64,000 bases of DNA, taken from the NCBI RefSeq assembly GCF_001610895.1, contig NZ_CP011273.1, forward strand, positions 3,100,001 through 3,164,000, given 5' to 3'. Made by a program: the position numbers and the translations under genes. Within the stretch, counting starts at the first letter, position 1; the number at the start of each line of letters is the position of its first letter. This DNA comes from Planctomyces sp. SH-PL62 (lineage in GTDB: Bacteria; Planctomycetota; Planctomycetia; Isosphaerales; Isosphaeraceae). Shown in pieces: positions 9,382-18,457 of the stretch. The notes beneath the pieces are model-generated. The model was not told the origin of the DNA, did not search any database, and worked only from the letters and a program-made list of their open reading frames with translations.

Positions 9382-9500
9382 CTCCGGTCTTCCTTTACCG
9401 CCTAGACGTCCGAGGTCGAACGTCGATGTCGTTAATATCGGTCCTCGGGGCCCGCCGGTTGAGTCGAAATCGGAAAAAACATCTGGCCGACGCGAGAGCC

Positions 9501-10787
9501 TCAGCGCCTGACGCGGCCGGCCTGCGCGGGGGCCTTGAGTCCTTCGGCCAGGAGCTGCGAGGTCTGGCCCAGACCCTGGGTGAGGGTGAGCACCTTCTGC
9601 TGGAGCTGCTGCACCTGCTGCTGCTGCTCCGGGGTGGACGGCTTGGCCTGCATGGCGTCGAGGGTCTTGGCGGCGTCGTGCAGCTCCTGGGCCCCCTTGC
9701 TGAAGACCTGGGCGGTGTCGTAGACGGCCTGGACTCGCAGGTCTTCGTTGGACGGCTTGTAGAACGGGCTGAGGACGAAGGGGTTGGTGTAGATCTTCTG
9801 GACGAGCTTGTCCCCCCAGTCGGTGGCGTCTCGGATGTTGGAGATCGAGCGCTCGATGTCGGCCCGGCCGTTGGTGACGATCTGGACCCCCTGGGTCGTC
9901 AGGAGGTCGGCCTGGTAGGCGACGCGGTTGGCCCGCGCGGCGAGCATGTCGACCTGCTCGATGGTGCGGTCGATCTTGGGCCGTTGGACGGTGAGGATGT
10001 CCTTGACCGAGCCGACGGCGTCCTTGGCCGAGCCGACGGCGAGCCGGACGTTGTCGCGGTTGTCGCTGAGGATCAACTCGACGAGCCGGGTGATGACGTC
10101 GAACCGGGTGACGGCCGCCTCGATCCGGGGGGAGGTCGCGCCGATCCGCTTGGCGAGTTCCTCGACGTTGCCGACGGTGGTCTCGAGGGCCGGCCGGAGG
10201 GCGTCGCTCATCTCCTTGACGTTGCCCGTGGCGTCCTCGAACGAGGCCAGGATCTGCCGCAGCCGGGGGCCGACGGAGTCGACCGTCTGGCGGATCTCGC
10301 CGATCGTGTGGCTGAGGTGGTTCCGCTCCTGCGGCCCCAGGCCGACCTGCTCGATGATCGGGTCGAAGAACGAGGACTCGACCCCCTGGATCGTCTGGCC
10401 GGACACCAGCGCCACGTCGGACGCGCCCGAGGCCACGACGTTGACGTGGCTCATGCCGGTGAGCCCCGGCACGATCGTGACCTTGACGTCCTGCTTGAGC
10501 TTCTTGAGGAGGGCCGCCGGCAGCGAGAGCCGCACCCGGGCGCGGAGCGAGCCCTCGACCTCGACCAGCGAGAGGTCGACGACGTTGCCCGCGTCGAGCC
10601 CGGCGATCCGGACCGGGCTGCCGACCCGGATCCCCTGGCCGTCGCGGAACACGACGTCGAACGTCTTGTGGGCCGCGAGGAACCCGGGGCCGTCGCTCGC
10701 CAGGCCCCCGAGCGCGACCACGCCGGCCAGGCCCGCCAGCACGAGCAGGCCGATCCACACTTCCCGCATCGATGTTCGTGAAGGCAT
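9501..10787 (-). CDS. mlaD: MlaD/MCE family lipid-transport substrate-binding protein
   Basis: This 428-residue protein has one N-terminal transmembrane helix (about residues 9-27, WIGLLVLAGLAGVVALGG) and then an MCE domain (about 38-120) that includes the typical GIRVGSPVRIAGLDAGNV segment. The rest is mostly long helix with coiled-coil character, ending in a Gln-rich stretch around 385-400. MCE proteins form hexameric rings or tubes in the periplasm and move phospholipids between membranes with an MlaE permease and MlaF ATPase. The gene follows mlaE by 48 bp on the same strand, so the two are probably co-transcribed. No mlaF lies in the window. Confidence 0.85.
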   Translation of the reverse strand: MPSRTSMREVWIGLLVLAGLAGVVALGGLASDGPGFLAAHKTFDVVFRDGQGIRVGSPVRIAGLDAGNVVDLSLVEVEGSLRARVRLSLPAALLKKLKQDVKVTIVPGLTGMSHVNVVASGASDVALVSGQTIQGVESSFFDPIIEQVGLGPQERNHLSHTIGEIRQTVDSVGPRLRQILASFEDATGNVKEMSDALRPALETTVGNVEELAKRIGATSPRIEAAVTRFDVITRLVELILSDNRDNVRLAVGSAKDAVGSVKDILTVQRPKIDRTIEQVDMLAARANRVAYQADLLTTQGVQIVTNGRADIERSISNIRDATDWGDKLVQKIYTNPFVLSPFYKPSNEDLRVQAVYDTAQVFSKGAQELHDAAKTLDAMQAKPSTPEQQQQVQQLQQKVLTLTQGLGQTSQLLAEGLKAPAQAGRVRR

Positions 10788-10835
10788 TGGGGCTCCCTCC
10801 CCGGTCGCGGCCCCCCTCGCGGGAGGCCCGGTCCG

Positions 10836-11726
10836 TCACGGGGTCGGCGGTTGCAGAAGCGAAGGTCCGTAGATCGGGACCGCGTGATACACGAAGAGGA
10901 ACCAGGTCATGTTCAGGAGCAGGATCGCCGCCATCGCCAGGCAGGCCGTCCGCACGATCGGCGACAGCAGCGCGGCCGGGTCGTCGGCCTCGGCCTCGGC
11001 CTGGGGGCCGGGGTCTCGCAGGCCCTCGGCGCAGGCGAGCAGCGCGGTGGCCAGGCCGAAGGCCACCCCCTTGACCATCACGCCGACCACGTCTCGGAAC
11101 CAGAGCATGCGGACGAGCATCATGAAGTACATCTCAGTCGAGAGCCCCATGAGCGCCTCCGACGACTTCCAGCCGACGAGCGTGCCGACCACGCAGCCCC
11201 AGAGCGAGAGCAGAGGGGTGGCCGCGACGGCCGCCAGCATCCGCGCCGCGGCCAGCCGCCCGGCGTCCAGGCCCCTCGTCCCGTCGGCCCCGGCCGCGGC
11301 CCGGCGTCGGGCCCGTCGCAGCTCGGGGACGATCCGGCCGGGGAGCAGCCCGGCCAGGGTCAGCCCGGTCATGATCGACGCCAGGTTCCGCAGCAGGCCG
11401 ACGCCCACCACGGCCCCCGTGCCGTCGACGAACGTGCTGCCGAAGTACGCCTGCATCGACAGGAACGACCCCATCGCCACGTGGACCAGGCCCACCAGCG
11501 GGATCCCCGCGCCCAGCATCCACGACAGCTCGTGCGTCGTCGCCGCGAAGAGGGTCGGCTCGTCCTCGTCGGCCCGGCCCCGGACGAGGGCCGCTGCCGC
11601 CGAGAGCATCAAAACGGCCGTCGCGCCGAGATGGCCCAGGATCCCCGAGGCCCCCCGGCCGATCCAGCCGATCGGGGCCAGCCAGGCCGGCGTCCCCGTC
11701 GCGTTCGCGCCTGCGGTCATCGCCAT
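10836..11726 (-). CDS. mlaE: MlaE family ABC transporter permease
   Basis: This 296-residue integral membrane protein has about five hydrophobic helices and the characteristic MlaE core. That core includes IPLVGLVHVAMGSFLSMQAY, the small-residue-rich helix preceding LASIMTGLTLAGLLPGRIV, and a conserved Glu in IVPELR. It is the permease of the MCE-type lipid transport complex in the inner membrane. It starts 7 bp after the stop of the HEAT lipoprotein and is followed by mlaD, so all three form one operon. The ATPase that powers it must be encoded elsewhere. Confidence 0.85.
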   Translation of the reverse strand: MAMTAGANATGTPAWLAPIGWIGRGASGILGHLGATAVLMLSAAAALVRGRADEDEPTLFAATTHELSWMLGAGIPLVGLVHVAMGSFLSMQAYFGSTFVDGTGAVVGVGLLRNLASIMTGLTLAGLLPGRIVPELRRARRRAAAGADGTRGLDAGRLAAARMLAAVAATPLLSLWGCVVGTLVGWKSSEALMGLSTEMYFMMLVRMLWFRDVVGVMVKGVAFGLATALLACAEGLRDPGPQAEAEADDPAALLSPIVRTACLAMAAILLLNMTWFLFVYHAVPIYGPSLLQPPTP

Positions 11727-11733
11727 GGGGTCC

Positions 11734-12171
11734 TCACTGCCGGATGGTCCGGCGGATCCGCGTCGTCGGTTGGTGCTGGGGCGAAGGGGAGGGGACTTCC
11801 GACTGCGACTGCGATTGCGGCGTCGGCGTCGCTTCGGGCGACTTGCCGCTCATCCAGTCCCGCCAGCGGCCGACCGCCGCGTGGCGTTCCGGCTCCTCTT
11901 CCCAGGGGACGTAGCCGAAGTCCCGGCCGGTCCGCTGCTTCAGCTCCTCGTGGGCCGCCAGGCGGACCACCGGGTCCGGGTCTTCCAGGCGGGCGACCAG
12001 GGCGGGGACGACCTGCGAGCCCGGCCGGCGGTCTCCCAGGCTGAGCGCCCGGGCGCGGACCATGGGCGCGGGATGCTCGATCTTGCGGAAGTTGCGCGGC
12101 TTCGTCATGCCGCATCCCGGCGACGAGCCCAGTGTCAGAACCAGCATTCCCGCGGCGAGCGATCGTCTCAT
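11734..12171 (-). CDS. Small HEAT-repeat lipoprotein
   Basis: I choose the ATG at 12171 because it gives a lipoprotein signal (MRRSLAAGMLVLTLGSSPGC). The longer frame to 12294 has only an Arg-rich extension. The mature 145-residue protein contains one clear HEAT-like repeat, PALVARLEDPDPVVRLAAHE, and a low-complexity Ser/Gln/Pro tail. The Cys would be lipidated and would anchor the protein in a membrane. It leads the mlaE-mlaD operon with a 7-bp gap, which suggests an accessory role in lipid transport. That role is inferred from position only. Confidence 0.65.
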   Translation of the reverse strand: MRRSLAAGMLVLTLGSSPGCGMTKPRNFRKIEHPAPMVRARALSLGDRRPGSQVVPALVARLEDPDPVVRLAAHEELKQRTGRDFGYVPWEEEPERHAAVGRWRDWMSGKSPEATPTPQSQSQSEVPSPSPQHQPTTRIRRTIRQ

Positions 12172-12338
12172 CTCTGTGGCACTGCTCTTCCATGAACAGC
12201 GGTCCGAACGCCGACGGCCCGACGCCGATTCGCGTCGCCGTCGTCCCGAGGCGCGACGAACTTTAGTCGAAGTCCGGGGGGGCGGCAATCCCAATCGGAG
12301 CGCCGCGCGGACCGGCGTCGGGGAAGGGGGGGACGGAC

Positions 12339-13175
12339 CTAACTCAGGTCAGGCGTCGAGTCGACCGCCCGTCTGCGATAGACGCCCAGCAGGCAGTTCT
12401 CCGGGTAGCCGAGCCCGACGGCCTTCAGCGCGGACCAGGCCGCAAGCTCCACCAGGTTCATGACCTTGAACCCGCCGAAGGTCGACAGGTCGTCCAGTCT
12501 GAGGAAGTCGACCTCGTCGAATCCCGACCGGCCGAACAGTCGGCTCAGCGTCCTTCGCGTGTTCATGCGGTACGCGACGGGGAAGGTGTCTTCTTCCTCC
12601 CCGCCCCAGAAGAAATGCTTGATCGGGTGATGAAACCGGAAGGGGACGAGCCAGGAGATCAGGGTCAGGGGGGACCAGCGGTTGACGGTGAACACCACGA
12701 CCGTCCCGCCCGGCTTCACCAGGCGAGCCAACGCGTCGACGAAGGACTCGGGCTGGTCGACGTGCTCCACCACCATCTGCATGGTCGCCAGGTCGAATTG
12801 CTCCCGGGCCTCGAAGTCTTGCAGCATGAGCTGATGGCGCTCGTGGACGAAATCGTTCCGCTGGACGTTGTCGCTCGGGTCGACGGCGACGACCTTCTCG
12901 CACCGCGAGACGAGTTCGCGAGCCAATCGCGGATTCTCCGGGAAGATGGCGCGGCCCCCTCCCACATCGAGCCAGTTGCACCCCGGATCGACGCACTTGC
13001 CGACGACGAGCTCGTACACGTCCATCGGCAGGAAGTAGCCGAATCGGAATCGACGCCGCGGCGCCCATCCCACCGTCTCCGGCTTGCCGTGCTTCTGGAG
13101 GAAGAACGCCTCCAGCTCTCGCGGGGAAGGCGTGGCGCCGGTCCTGACCTGTGGCTCGGATTCTGCAGGAATCAC
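12339..13175 (-). CDS. Class I SAM-dependent methyltransferase
   Basis: This is a Rossmann-fold methyltransferase of about 278 residues. Motif I, NWLDVGGGRAIFPE, binds SAM. VVAVDPSDN supplies the acidic residue after strand 2. VVEHVDQPESFVDALARLVKPGG is the typical motif of ubiquinone/ubiE-like family members. I prefer the GTG start at 13175, which has GAGG six nt upstream. The longer frame begins at 13286, right at the expected transcription start of the promoter below. The acceptor substrate is unknown. It follows the SGNH hydrolase gene on the same strand but has its own promoter. Confidence 0.82.
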   Translation of the reverse strand: MIPAESEPQVRTGATPSPRELEAFFLQKHGKPETVGWAPRRRFRFGYFLPMDVYELVVGKCVDPGCNWLDVGGGRAIFPENPRLARELVSRCEKVVAVDPSDNVQRNDFVHERHQLMLQDFEAREQFDLATMQMVVEHVDQPESFVDALARLVKPGGTVVVFTVNRWSPLTLISWLVPFRFHHPIKHFFWGGEEEDTFPVAYRMNTRRTLSRLFGRSGFDEVDFLRLDDLSTFGGFKVMNLVELAAWSALKAVGLGYPENCLLGVYRRRAVDSTPDLS

Positions 13176-13292
13176 GCGATACCTCGCATCGGCTCCAGCG
13201 GCATGGCCCCGGCCGACGAGGCGCGTACACCCCCGCGGCTGGTCGGGGACTGCGCCGGACGACGCCGGGAGCAAGCAATCAAACACAATGAT

Positions 13293-13321
13293 TTTATATC
13301 GGCGGGTTTCATTAAGTTCAA
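13293..13321 (-). promoter_or_regulatory. Sigma-70-type promoter for the methyltransferase gene
   Basis: On the minus strand TTGAAC (13321-13316), a 17-nt spacer and TATAAA (13298-13293) form a near-consensus promoter in an AT-rich pocket. Transcription would begin near 13286. Confidence 0.6.
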
Positions 13322-13334
13322 GACTTCGGCTTCC

Positions 13335-14483
13335 TCATCGCGCCAGCTCCAGCCCCGGCAGCGAGCCGCGATCGGCCAGGGCGGCGCGGAGCGTCTCGAA
13401 GATCGCCCGGTGGCCGAGGACGCTGGGATGCTTGTCCCAGGGGGAGACCCGGAACTGCTCGACCGACAGGCCCTGGAAGGCCTCGGCGGCGTCCAGCAGG
13501 TCGAGCCGCTCGCGACGGATCGACGCGCGGATGATCTTGAAGATCTCCGGGTTGTCCCGCTTCTCGTCGGCCCGGGGGATGAGCACGATCGCCAGGGGGA
13601 GGCCCGTCCGCCTCGCGAAATCCCCCCAGCCGGCGAACGCCCCCTCCAGGAGCGGCCGGGCCTGGCCCTGGATCCTGGACCGGAAGGCGTCGGCCGAGTC
13701 GCCCGGGGAGACGCCGGCCCGCTCCAGCGCGTCGCGGACGTAATCCAGGGGGGGCGGGATCGGCATGGGGGAGTCGCCCCGCGCCACCGACTCCAGGTGG
13801 GCTTCCTCCAGAGCAGGGTCCAGGACGGTGGCGTCGCAGAGGACCCAGTCGGGCTGGTAGGCCTCCGCCTCCTCGCGCATCCGGACGAGCCGCCGCGAGG
13901 GGGAGTCGCCCGAGACCGAGAGATTCACGACCTCCACCCGGCGCCCCGGCGCGACGGCCTCGTTCAGCCAGCGCTCCAGCAGGCGGGGGTAGGCGTCGTC
14001 GTCGCCGACGCCGTGGCCCATCGTGTTCGAGGAGCCGAAAAGGACGATCCGGTAGACCCCCTCGGGCTTGGGGATCGCGACCTCGGGCGTTCGGTAGCCC
14101 CGGCTGTTCGTCCGGAAGCTCTCCCCGTTCCAGGCGACGTCCAGGCCCGGCCGCATCCGCCAGCGCAAGTACGAGGGGATCGGCTCGACGAGGTCCGAGG
14201 CCCCGAACGGGACCCAGCCGGCGGGGGGCGCGGCCTCGCCGACGGGGCGAGGGGCCGGGGCCCGGTTGGCGTCGATCAGCTCCTCGTAATAGCCGCGCGT
14301 GGCCATGTGGCGAAGCTCGCCGTCGAGCCGGGGCCTCCCCAGGGCCGACCGGAGCAGGTCGCCGTCGGGCAGGATCCAGGGGGCCGCCAGGAGCGCGACG
14401 CAGGCCAGGATCGACGACCGATCCCGGACCGGGGCCTGCCCGTTCGACGACTTCGATGCGTTTCCGCGCGCGACTGGGTTCAT
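13335..14483 (-). CDS. SGNH/GDSL-type hydrolase, membrane-anchored
   Basis: I start the gene at 14483 (MNPVARGNASKSS), just before a hydrophobic segment, SILACVALLAAPWILP. The upstream extension is Arg/Pro-rich. The 382-residue protein shows block I, LFGSSNTMGHG, with the nucleophile Ser in GSSN, and the C-terminal block WDKHPSVLGHR with the catalytic Asp-x-x-His. A central WVLCDATVLDPALEEAHLES-type segment replaces the usual G/N oxyanion blocks. Such proteins deacylate or acylate polysaccharides (AlgX/AlgJ-like) or act as esterases. The N-terminal helix suggests it works at the periplasmic face. No polysaccharide gene cluster is adjacent. Confidence 0.8.
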   Translation of the reverse strand: MNPVARGNASKSSNGQAPVRDRSSILACVALLAAPWILPDGDLLRSALGRPRLDGELRHMATRGYYEELIDANRAPAPRPVGEAAPPAGWVPFGASDLVEPIPSYLRWRMRPGLDVAWNGESFRTNSRGYRTPEVAIPKPEGVYRIVLFGSSNTMGHGVGDDDAYPRLLERWLNEAVAPGRRVEVVNLSVSGDSPSRRLVRMREEAEAYQPDWVLCDATVLDPALEEAHLESVARGDSPMPIPPPLDYVRDALERAGVSPGDSADAFRSRIQGQARPLLEGAFAGWGDFARRTGLPLAIVLIPRADEKRDNPEIFKIIRASIRRERLDLLDAAEAFQGLSVEQFRVSPWDKHPSVLGHRAIFETLRAALADRGSLPGLELAR

Positions 14484-14817
14484 GACGGGGATCACCCTGA
14501 TTTGGCTGAGGCCGCAAGGCTCGGGAGCCCGCGATCGCGAGGGCCGGCGGCGAGGACCAGCGGGGCCGCGAGGCCCTTCCACGGTCCCGATTACCGGAAA
14601 TCGCCCTCGCCCGCAAGCCGGGGTTCCCGGAGCCGGGCCCCAGAACGGCGAATCGCCGCGACCTCCGTCTTGTGCGGCCCCGCGATATGGGAAAGAATGC
14701 CGTGGAAGGCGTTACGGCGACGATCACGGCCCGTCCCATCCGGTTCGACGTCGCGCCGGGCGGCGAGGAGTCGCTCCGCATCGCCCGGCGCAGGTCGGCG
14801 TACCGAGAGGCCCAGTC
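14484..14817. other. Divergent intergenic region
   Basis: 334 bp between the SGNH hydrolase and the PilB-like gene. It must hold promoters for both. The only candidate I see is a weak TTGTGC - 17 nt - AAGAAT towards the PilB-like gene, ending near 14698. No gene is visible. Confidence 0.4.
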
Positions 14818-16353
14818 ATGGTTCCCAACCCCGCTCCGTCGTCCCCCTCATCGCCCTCGCCGGCCGCCTCCACCGAGGACGCGGTGCTGGCCGCCGTGCT
14901 GGTGAAGAACGGCGTCCTCACCGACGAGCAGATTCAGGAGGCCCGCCGCCATGCCGAGAAGCATCGGCGGGACCTGAAACAGGCCATCCTGGAGATGAGC
15001 CTGATCTCCCACGAGCGGCTCAACCAACTCGCCTTCGAGCGGCTCCGAGCCCTGGCCCAGGCCGATGCTCCCGAGCCCGCGCCCGAGCCCGAACCCGCCG
15101 CCGCCGACGCCTCGTCGGCCATCCTGGTGGTCGCCGACCGCAACCAGATCCAGCGCGACGTCCGCAAGGAATTGCAGGACCTGACCCAGACGGTCCCCGT
15201 CCCCGAGCTGGTCGGCCAGATCCTCGAACGGGCGATCGACTGCCGCGCCACCGACATCCATTTCGATTCGCTGGACAACGGCCTGCGGGTCCGCTTCCGG
15301 ATCGACGGCCAGCTCCAGGACATCCTGTTCATCGAGTCGTCCGTCGCCGCCGCGGCGCTGAGCCGCCTGAAGGTCATGTCCAACCTCAACATCGTGGAGC
15401 GCCGGCACTCGCAGGACGGCCGCATCACGATCATGTACAGCGGCAAGCCCCGCGACCTCCGCGTGGCCACGTTCCCGACGATCTACGGCGAGAAGGTCGT
15501 CATCCGCATCCATGAGGTGCTCACCGACGTCGTCGGCTTCCCCCACCTGGGGATGTCCAGGTCCCAGGCCGAGGTCCTCGACCGCCTGATCGTCCAGCCC
15601 TACGGGGCCGTGCTCGTCGCCGGGCCGGTCGGCGCCGGCAAGACCTCCACCCTGTACAACTGCCTGGAGCGGATCAACTCCCCGCTGCGCAACGTCATGA
15701 CGATCGAGGACCCGGTCGAGCACCGGATGCCCGGCGTCAACCAGACCCAGGTCGGTTCCAACCCCGGCGACATGAGCTTCGGCGACGGCCTCCGGGCCAT
15801 GCTCCGCCAGGACCCCGACATCGTCATGATCGGCGAGATCCGCGACGAGGAGACCGCTCGCATCGGCATCCGCGCCGCGCTCACCGGCGTCCTGGTCTTC
15901 AGCACCCTCCACGGCTCGGACGCCCCCAGCACCATCAGCAACCTCTACAACTTCGGCATCCCCGGTTACCAGCTCTCCAGCAGCCTCCTCGCCATCGTCT
16001 CCCAGCGCCTGGTCCGCAAAATCTGCCCCAATTGCCGCACCAGCTTCATCCCGGACGAGAAGCTGCTGTTGTCCCTGGAACTCGACCCCGACGAGCACAA
16101 GGGGGTGGAGCTCCACCGCGGCGCGGGCTGCCCGGCCTGCTTCCAGACCGGCTACATCGGCCGCACCGGCGTGTTCGAGATCATGCTGATCGGGGAAGAG
16201 CTGCGCGACCTGATCTTCCAGCAGATCCCCCGGGATGTTTTGCGGCGTGTGGCGGTTGATCTGGGAATGCGAACTTTGAAGCAGTCCGCGGTCGATAAGA
16301 TTCTGGAAGGGGTCACCACGGTGGAGGAGGTCTACCGCGTGGTGTCGTTCTGA
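14818..16353 (+). CDS. Type II secretion / type IV pilus assembly ATPase (GspE/PilB family)
   Basis: The start at 14818 (MVPNPAPSS) begins a normal GspE N-terminus. The frame remains open further upstream, but only as a shadow. The 511-residue protein has a short N1-like domain (about 20-85), an Ala/Pro linker, the N2 domain (about 115-240) and the ATPase core. Walker A is GPVGAGKT at 269-276, the Asp box TIEDPVEH at 295-302 and Walker B DPDIVMIGEIRDEE near 333-345. A tetracysteine zinc site is formed by CPNC and CPAC. It energises pseudopilus or pilus assembly from the cytoplasm. No other T2SS or pilus gene flanks it, although a DUF1559 prepilin-like protein lies at 47.9 kb. Confidence 0.9.
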   Translation: MVPNPAPSSPSSPSPAASTEDAVLAAVLVKNGVLTDEQIQEARRHAEKHRRDLKQAILEMSLISHERLNQLAFERLRALAQADAPEPAPEPEPAAADASSAILVVADRNQIQRDVRKELQDLTQTVPVPELVGQILERAIDCRATDIHFDSLDNGLRVRFRIDGQLQDILFIESSVAAAALSRLKVMSNLNIVERRHSQDGRITIMYSGKPRDLRVATFPTIYGEKVVIRIHEVLTDVVGFPHLGMSRSQAEVLDRLIVQPYGAVLVAGPVGAGKTSTLYNCLERINSPLRNVMTIEDPVEHRMPGVNQTQVGSNPGDMSFGDGLRAMLRQDPDIVMIGEIRDEETARIGIRAALTGVLVFSTLHGSDAPSTISNLYNFGIPGYQLSSSLLAIVSQRLVRKICPNCRTSFIPDEKLLLSLELDPDEHKGVELHRGAGCPACFQTGYIGRTGVFEIMLIGEELRDLIFQQIPRDVLRRVAVDLGMRTLKQSAVDKILEGVTTVEEVYRVVSF

Positions 16354-16407
16354 ATCGACTCGACGGACCCCCAGGGAAGATCCGGGCGAACCGACAGGAG
16401 GTCGGCA

Positions 16408-17447
16408 ATGCACGCGCAACGTCACCGCAAACGACTTACGGCCGCGGGCTTGAGCCTGCTCGCCGCCGCCGCCCTGGCCGCGCCCCGCGCCGCCTCGGCC
16501 GACGACTCGGGCCTCTTCGGCCGTCTCTTCCGCCTCGGCGGGGCGTCGAACTCGGCCCGATCCAAACCGGCCCCCGCGCCTCGCGGCGACGCCGAGGCCA
16601 GGCCCGGGGCCCCGGACGCGAACGGGGCGGGACGCAACTCCAACCCCGGCCCCAAGCACGACCACGACCACGGCGCGAACGCGTTCGTCCCCCCCGCCGC
16701 TCCCAGGGGACCGGCGCCGACCCCGACCACCGGACCGATCGGCGAGGGGCCGTCGACCCCCGAGGTCGCCGGCGGCGGCCCGGCCGCCCCCCGATCACCC
16801 CCCGGGCGCGGGTCAGCAACGCCGCGACCGACGCCGACCCGCTCCTGACCCGCATGGCCCTGGGACGGTCCAACGACGGCAGCCAGTTCGGCATGTTCCT
16901 TCAGGTCTACGCCGACGGCACGGTGATCGACTCCGAAGGGGTCCACCGCCTCGCGCCCGCCGATCTCCGGCCGATCGCCGAGTTGGTCTCCTCCGGCGAA
17001 CTGGGGCGCAACCGGGGCCACTGCGGCACCCCGTCGAGCGACTACATCGAGGAGGTCCACGTCGTCGTCTTCGAACGTCGGCTCGGCCGCCTGACCGCCC
17101 AGCCGTTCTCCTATTCCGGCAACCCCCAGGGCTGCGATCCCTCGGTGCGGCAACTCCACACCCTCATCGAGAACCTCCAGGCTCGGCTCAGCGGCCAGCC
17201 GGTCGCCTCCGCCGCCTCGGCCCCGGCGTCCACTCCGGCCCCGGCCGGCGAGTTGGCCCCGCCGCCGTTCGTCGAGCCCCCCGCAGCCGCGGCCTCGGCC
17301 TTCGGCGAGCCGGCGGGCCTCCAGCGCCCGACGCCGGCCCCGGCCCCGACTCGAGCCCCGACCGTCGGCGGCAGCCGCGTCCTGCCGCCCCTCCCCGCGA
17401 CGGCCGGGCCGGTCATCCCCCTGACCACCCCGGCCGACTCCCGCTGA
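16408..17447 (+). CDS. Secreted hypothetical protein, interrupted by one frame break
   Basis: Two frames join into one sensible gene. The first (16408-16848) begins with a signal peptide (AAGLSLLAAAALAAPRAASA) and a Pro/His-rich linker. The second carries VSNAATDADPLLTRMALGRS followed by a folded domain. The switch falls in one of two C6 runs at 16787-16792 or 16798-16803. Adding one base gives 347 whole codons (346 residues). The folded part contains FGMFLQVYADGTVIDSEGVH and two Cys (in HCGTP and QGCDP). The tail is Ala/Pro-rich. I do not recognise the family. The break is probably a sequencing error, since both halves keep normal codon use. Confidence 0.6.
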
Positions 17448-17536
17448 CCCGGCCCCGCCGGTCTGCCCCAGCCCGGGGGCGGTTCGCGATCCAGGCGATC
17501 CGACCCCCGGCCTCGTGATCCTGGGAGGCGTCGGAC

Positions 17537-17576
17537 TGGTCAGCAGGCCGAGGGTCGTCTACAATGGAGAACCATT
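17537..17576 (+). promoter_or_regulatory. Promoter with overlapping operator-like palindrome upstream of fur-family gene
   Basis: TGGTCA (17537-17542), a 17-nt spacer and TACAAT (17560-17565) form a plausible promoter. The palindrome AATGGAGAACCATT (17563-17576) overlaps the -10 box and could be an autoregulatory site for the Fur-family product. Confidence 0.45.
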
Positions 17577-17644
17577 CTTGATTTGGTGATGAATTTGGAT
17601 GTCGCGCTCAATAAAGACCGCAACTTGGATGGAAGGAAGCGGCC

Positions 17645-18145
17645 GTGGCGAAAACTCAAACCGACGATTTAATTCCCCTGGACGTCAAGGAATCGCCCGA
17701 GGACAAATTCCGCGAGTTCCTCGAAATCCGGGGCGAGAAGCTGACCGATCCCAGGCGCACCCTGGTGCGACACATCTTCAGCTCGCACAAGCACTTCGAC
17801 GCCGATGAACTGGTCCGCGACCTGCACGACGCGGGCCACGCGATCAGCCGGTCGACGGTCTATCGGACCCTCCGCCTGCTGGTCGAGTCCGGGCTCCTGC
17901 GCGAGCTTCGCCTGACCAACCGCTCCGCCTACGAGCACGACTACGGCTACCCCGCGCACGACCACCTCCACTGCACGGTCTGCAGCCGCGTGGTGGAGTT
18001 CCGCAACGACGACCTTCTCAAGCTCCGCGACGAGGTCAGCCGCGCCCACGGCTTCCGCGCCACCGGCCACCGCTTCCTCATCGAGGGCGTCTGCTCGTCC
18101 TGCGACCGCTCCCACAGCCCCCGCCGGCGGCTCGACCTGATCTGA
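17645..18145 (+). CDS. Fur family transcriptional regulator
   Basis: This 166-residue regulator starts at a GTG with GGAAGGAAG upstream. The winged helix occupies about residues 30-100. It includes KLTDPRRTLVRHIF, and the recognition helix is in ISRSTVYRTLRLL. The metal-binding dimerisation half has HDHLHCTVC and a second Cys pair in GVCSSCDRSH, giving the structural zinc site. The family covers Fur, Zur, PerR and Nur. The residues visible here do not decide the metal, and no iron or zinc uptake gene is adjacent. The protein likely represses under metal-replete conditions and may control itself through the palindrome described above. Confidence 0.88.
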   Translation: MAKTQTDDLIPLDVKESPEDKFREFLEIRGEKLTDPRRTLVRHIFSSHKHFDADELVRDLHDAGHAISRSTVYRTLRLLVESGLLRELRLTNRSAYEHDYGYPAHDHLHCTVCSRVVEFRNDDLLKLRDEVSRAHGFRATGHRFLIEGVCSSCDRSHSPRRRLDLI

Positions 18146-18457
18146 CCGGGCCCGATCCGATCCCGGCGAGGCGCGGGCGTCGACGGCTTCCGTGCTCAAT
18201 AACGGTCTTCCCCCCTCGCGGGGGAAGACAGACCCCGAAGGGGTCAGATGAGGGGGAAGACCAGCACGAGGACCGTCGGGATTCGCGATCCGGTTTCCCA
18301 GCTGCCGACGGACTTGGTGCTCGTCTTCCCCCTCATCCGGCCCTGCGGGCCACCTTCCCCCGCGAGGGGGAAAGGACGTTATGGTCCGGGCCTGGATTCC
18401 GACGGCGTTCGTGCTCGCCTTCCCCTCGAGGGGGAGAAAGCAAGACGCGGCTGGGGA
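18146..18457. other. Intergenic gap filled by repeat
   Basis: About 310 bp between convergent genes, almost all of it repeat copy C plus a partial extra module at 18400-18435. No gene is visible. Confidence 0.55.
18191..18376. repeat. BIME-like intergenic repeat, copy C (best preserved)
   Basis: The left module (18191-18268) contains CCCCCCTCGCGGGGG, a GACCCCGAAGGGGTC hairpin and GATGAGGGGGAAGACCAGCAC. The right module (18316-18376) is its inverted counterpart, with GTGCTCGTCTTCCCCCTCAT and CCCCCGCGAGGGGG. The unique centre carries CCGTCGGGATTCGC, also present in copy A. Confidence 0.68.

Noticed and set aside
12615-15515. 966-codon frame on the + strand
   Set aside because: It runs through two oppositely oriented genes and into the PilB-like gene, with no motif of its own.
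14848-16671. 607-codon frame on the - strand
   Set aside because: Antisense to the PilB/GspE-like gene, with shadow composition.
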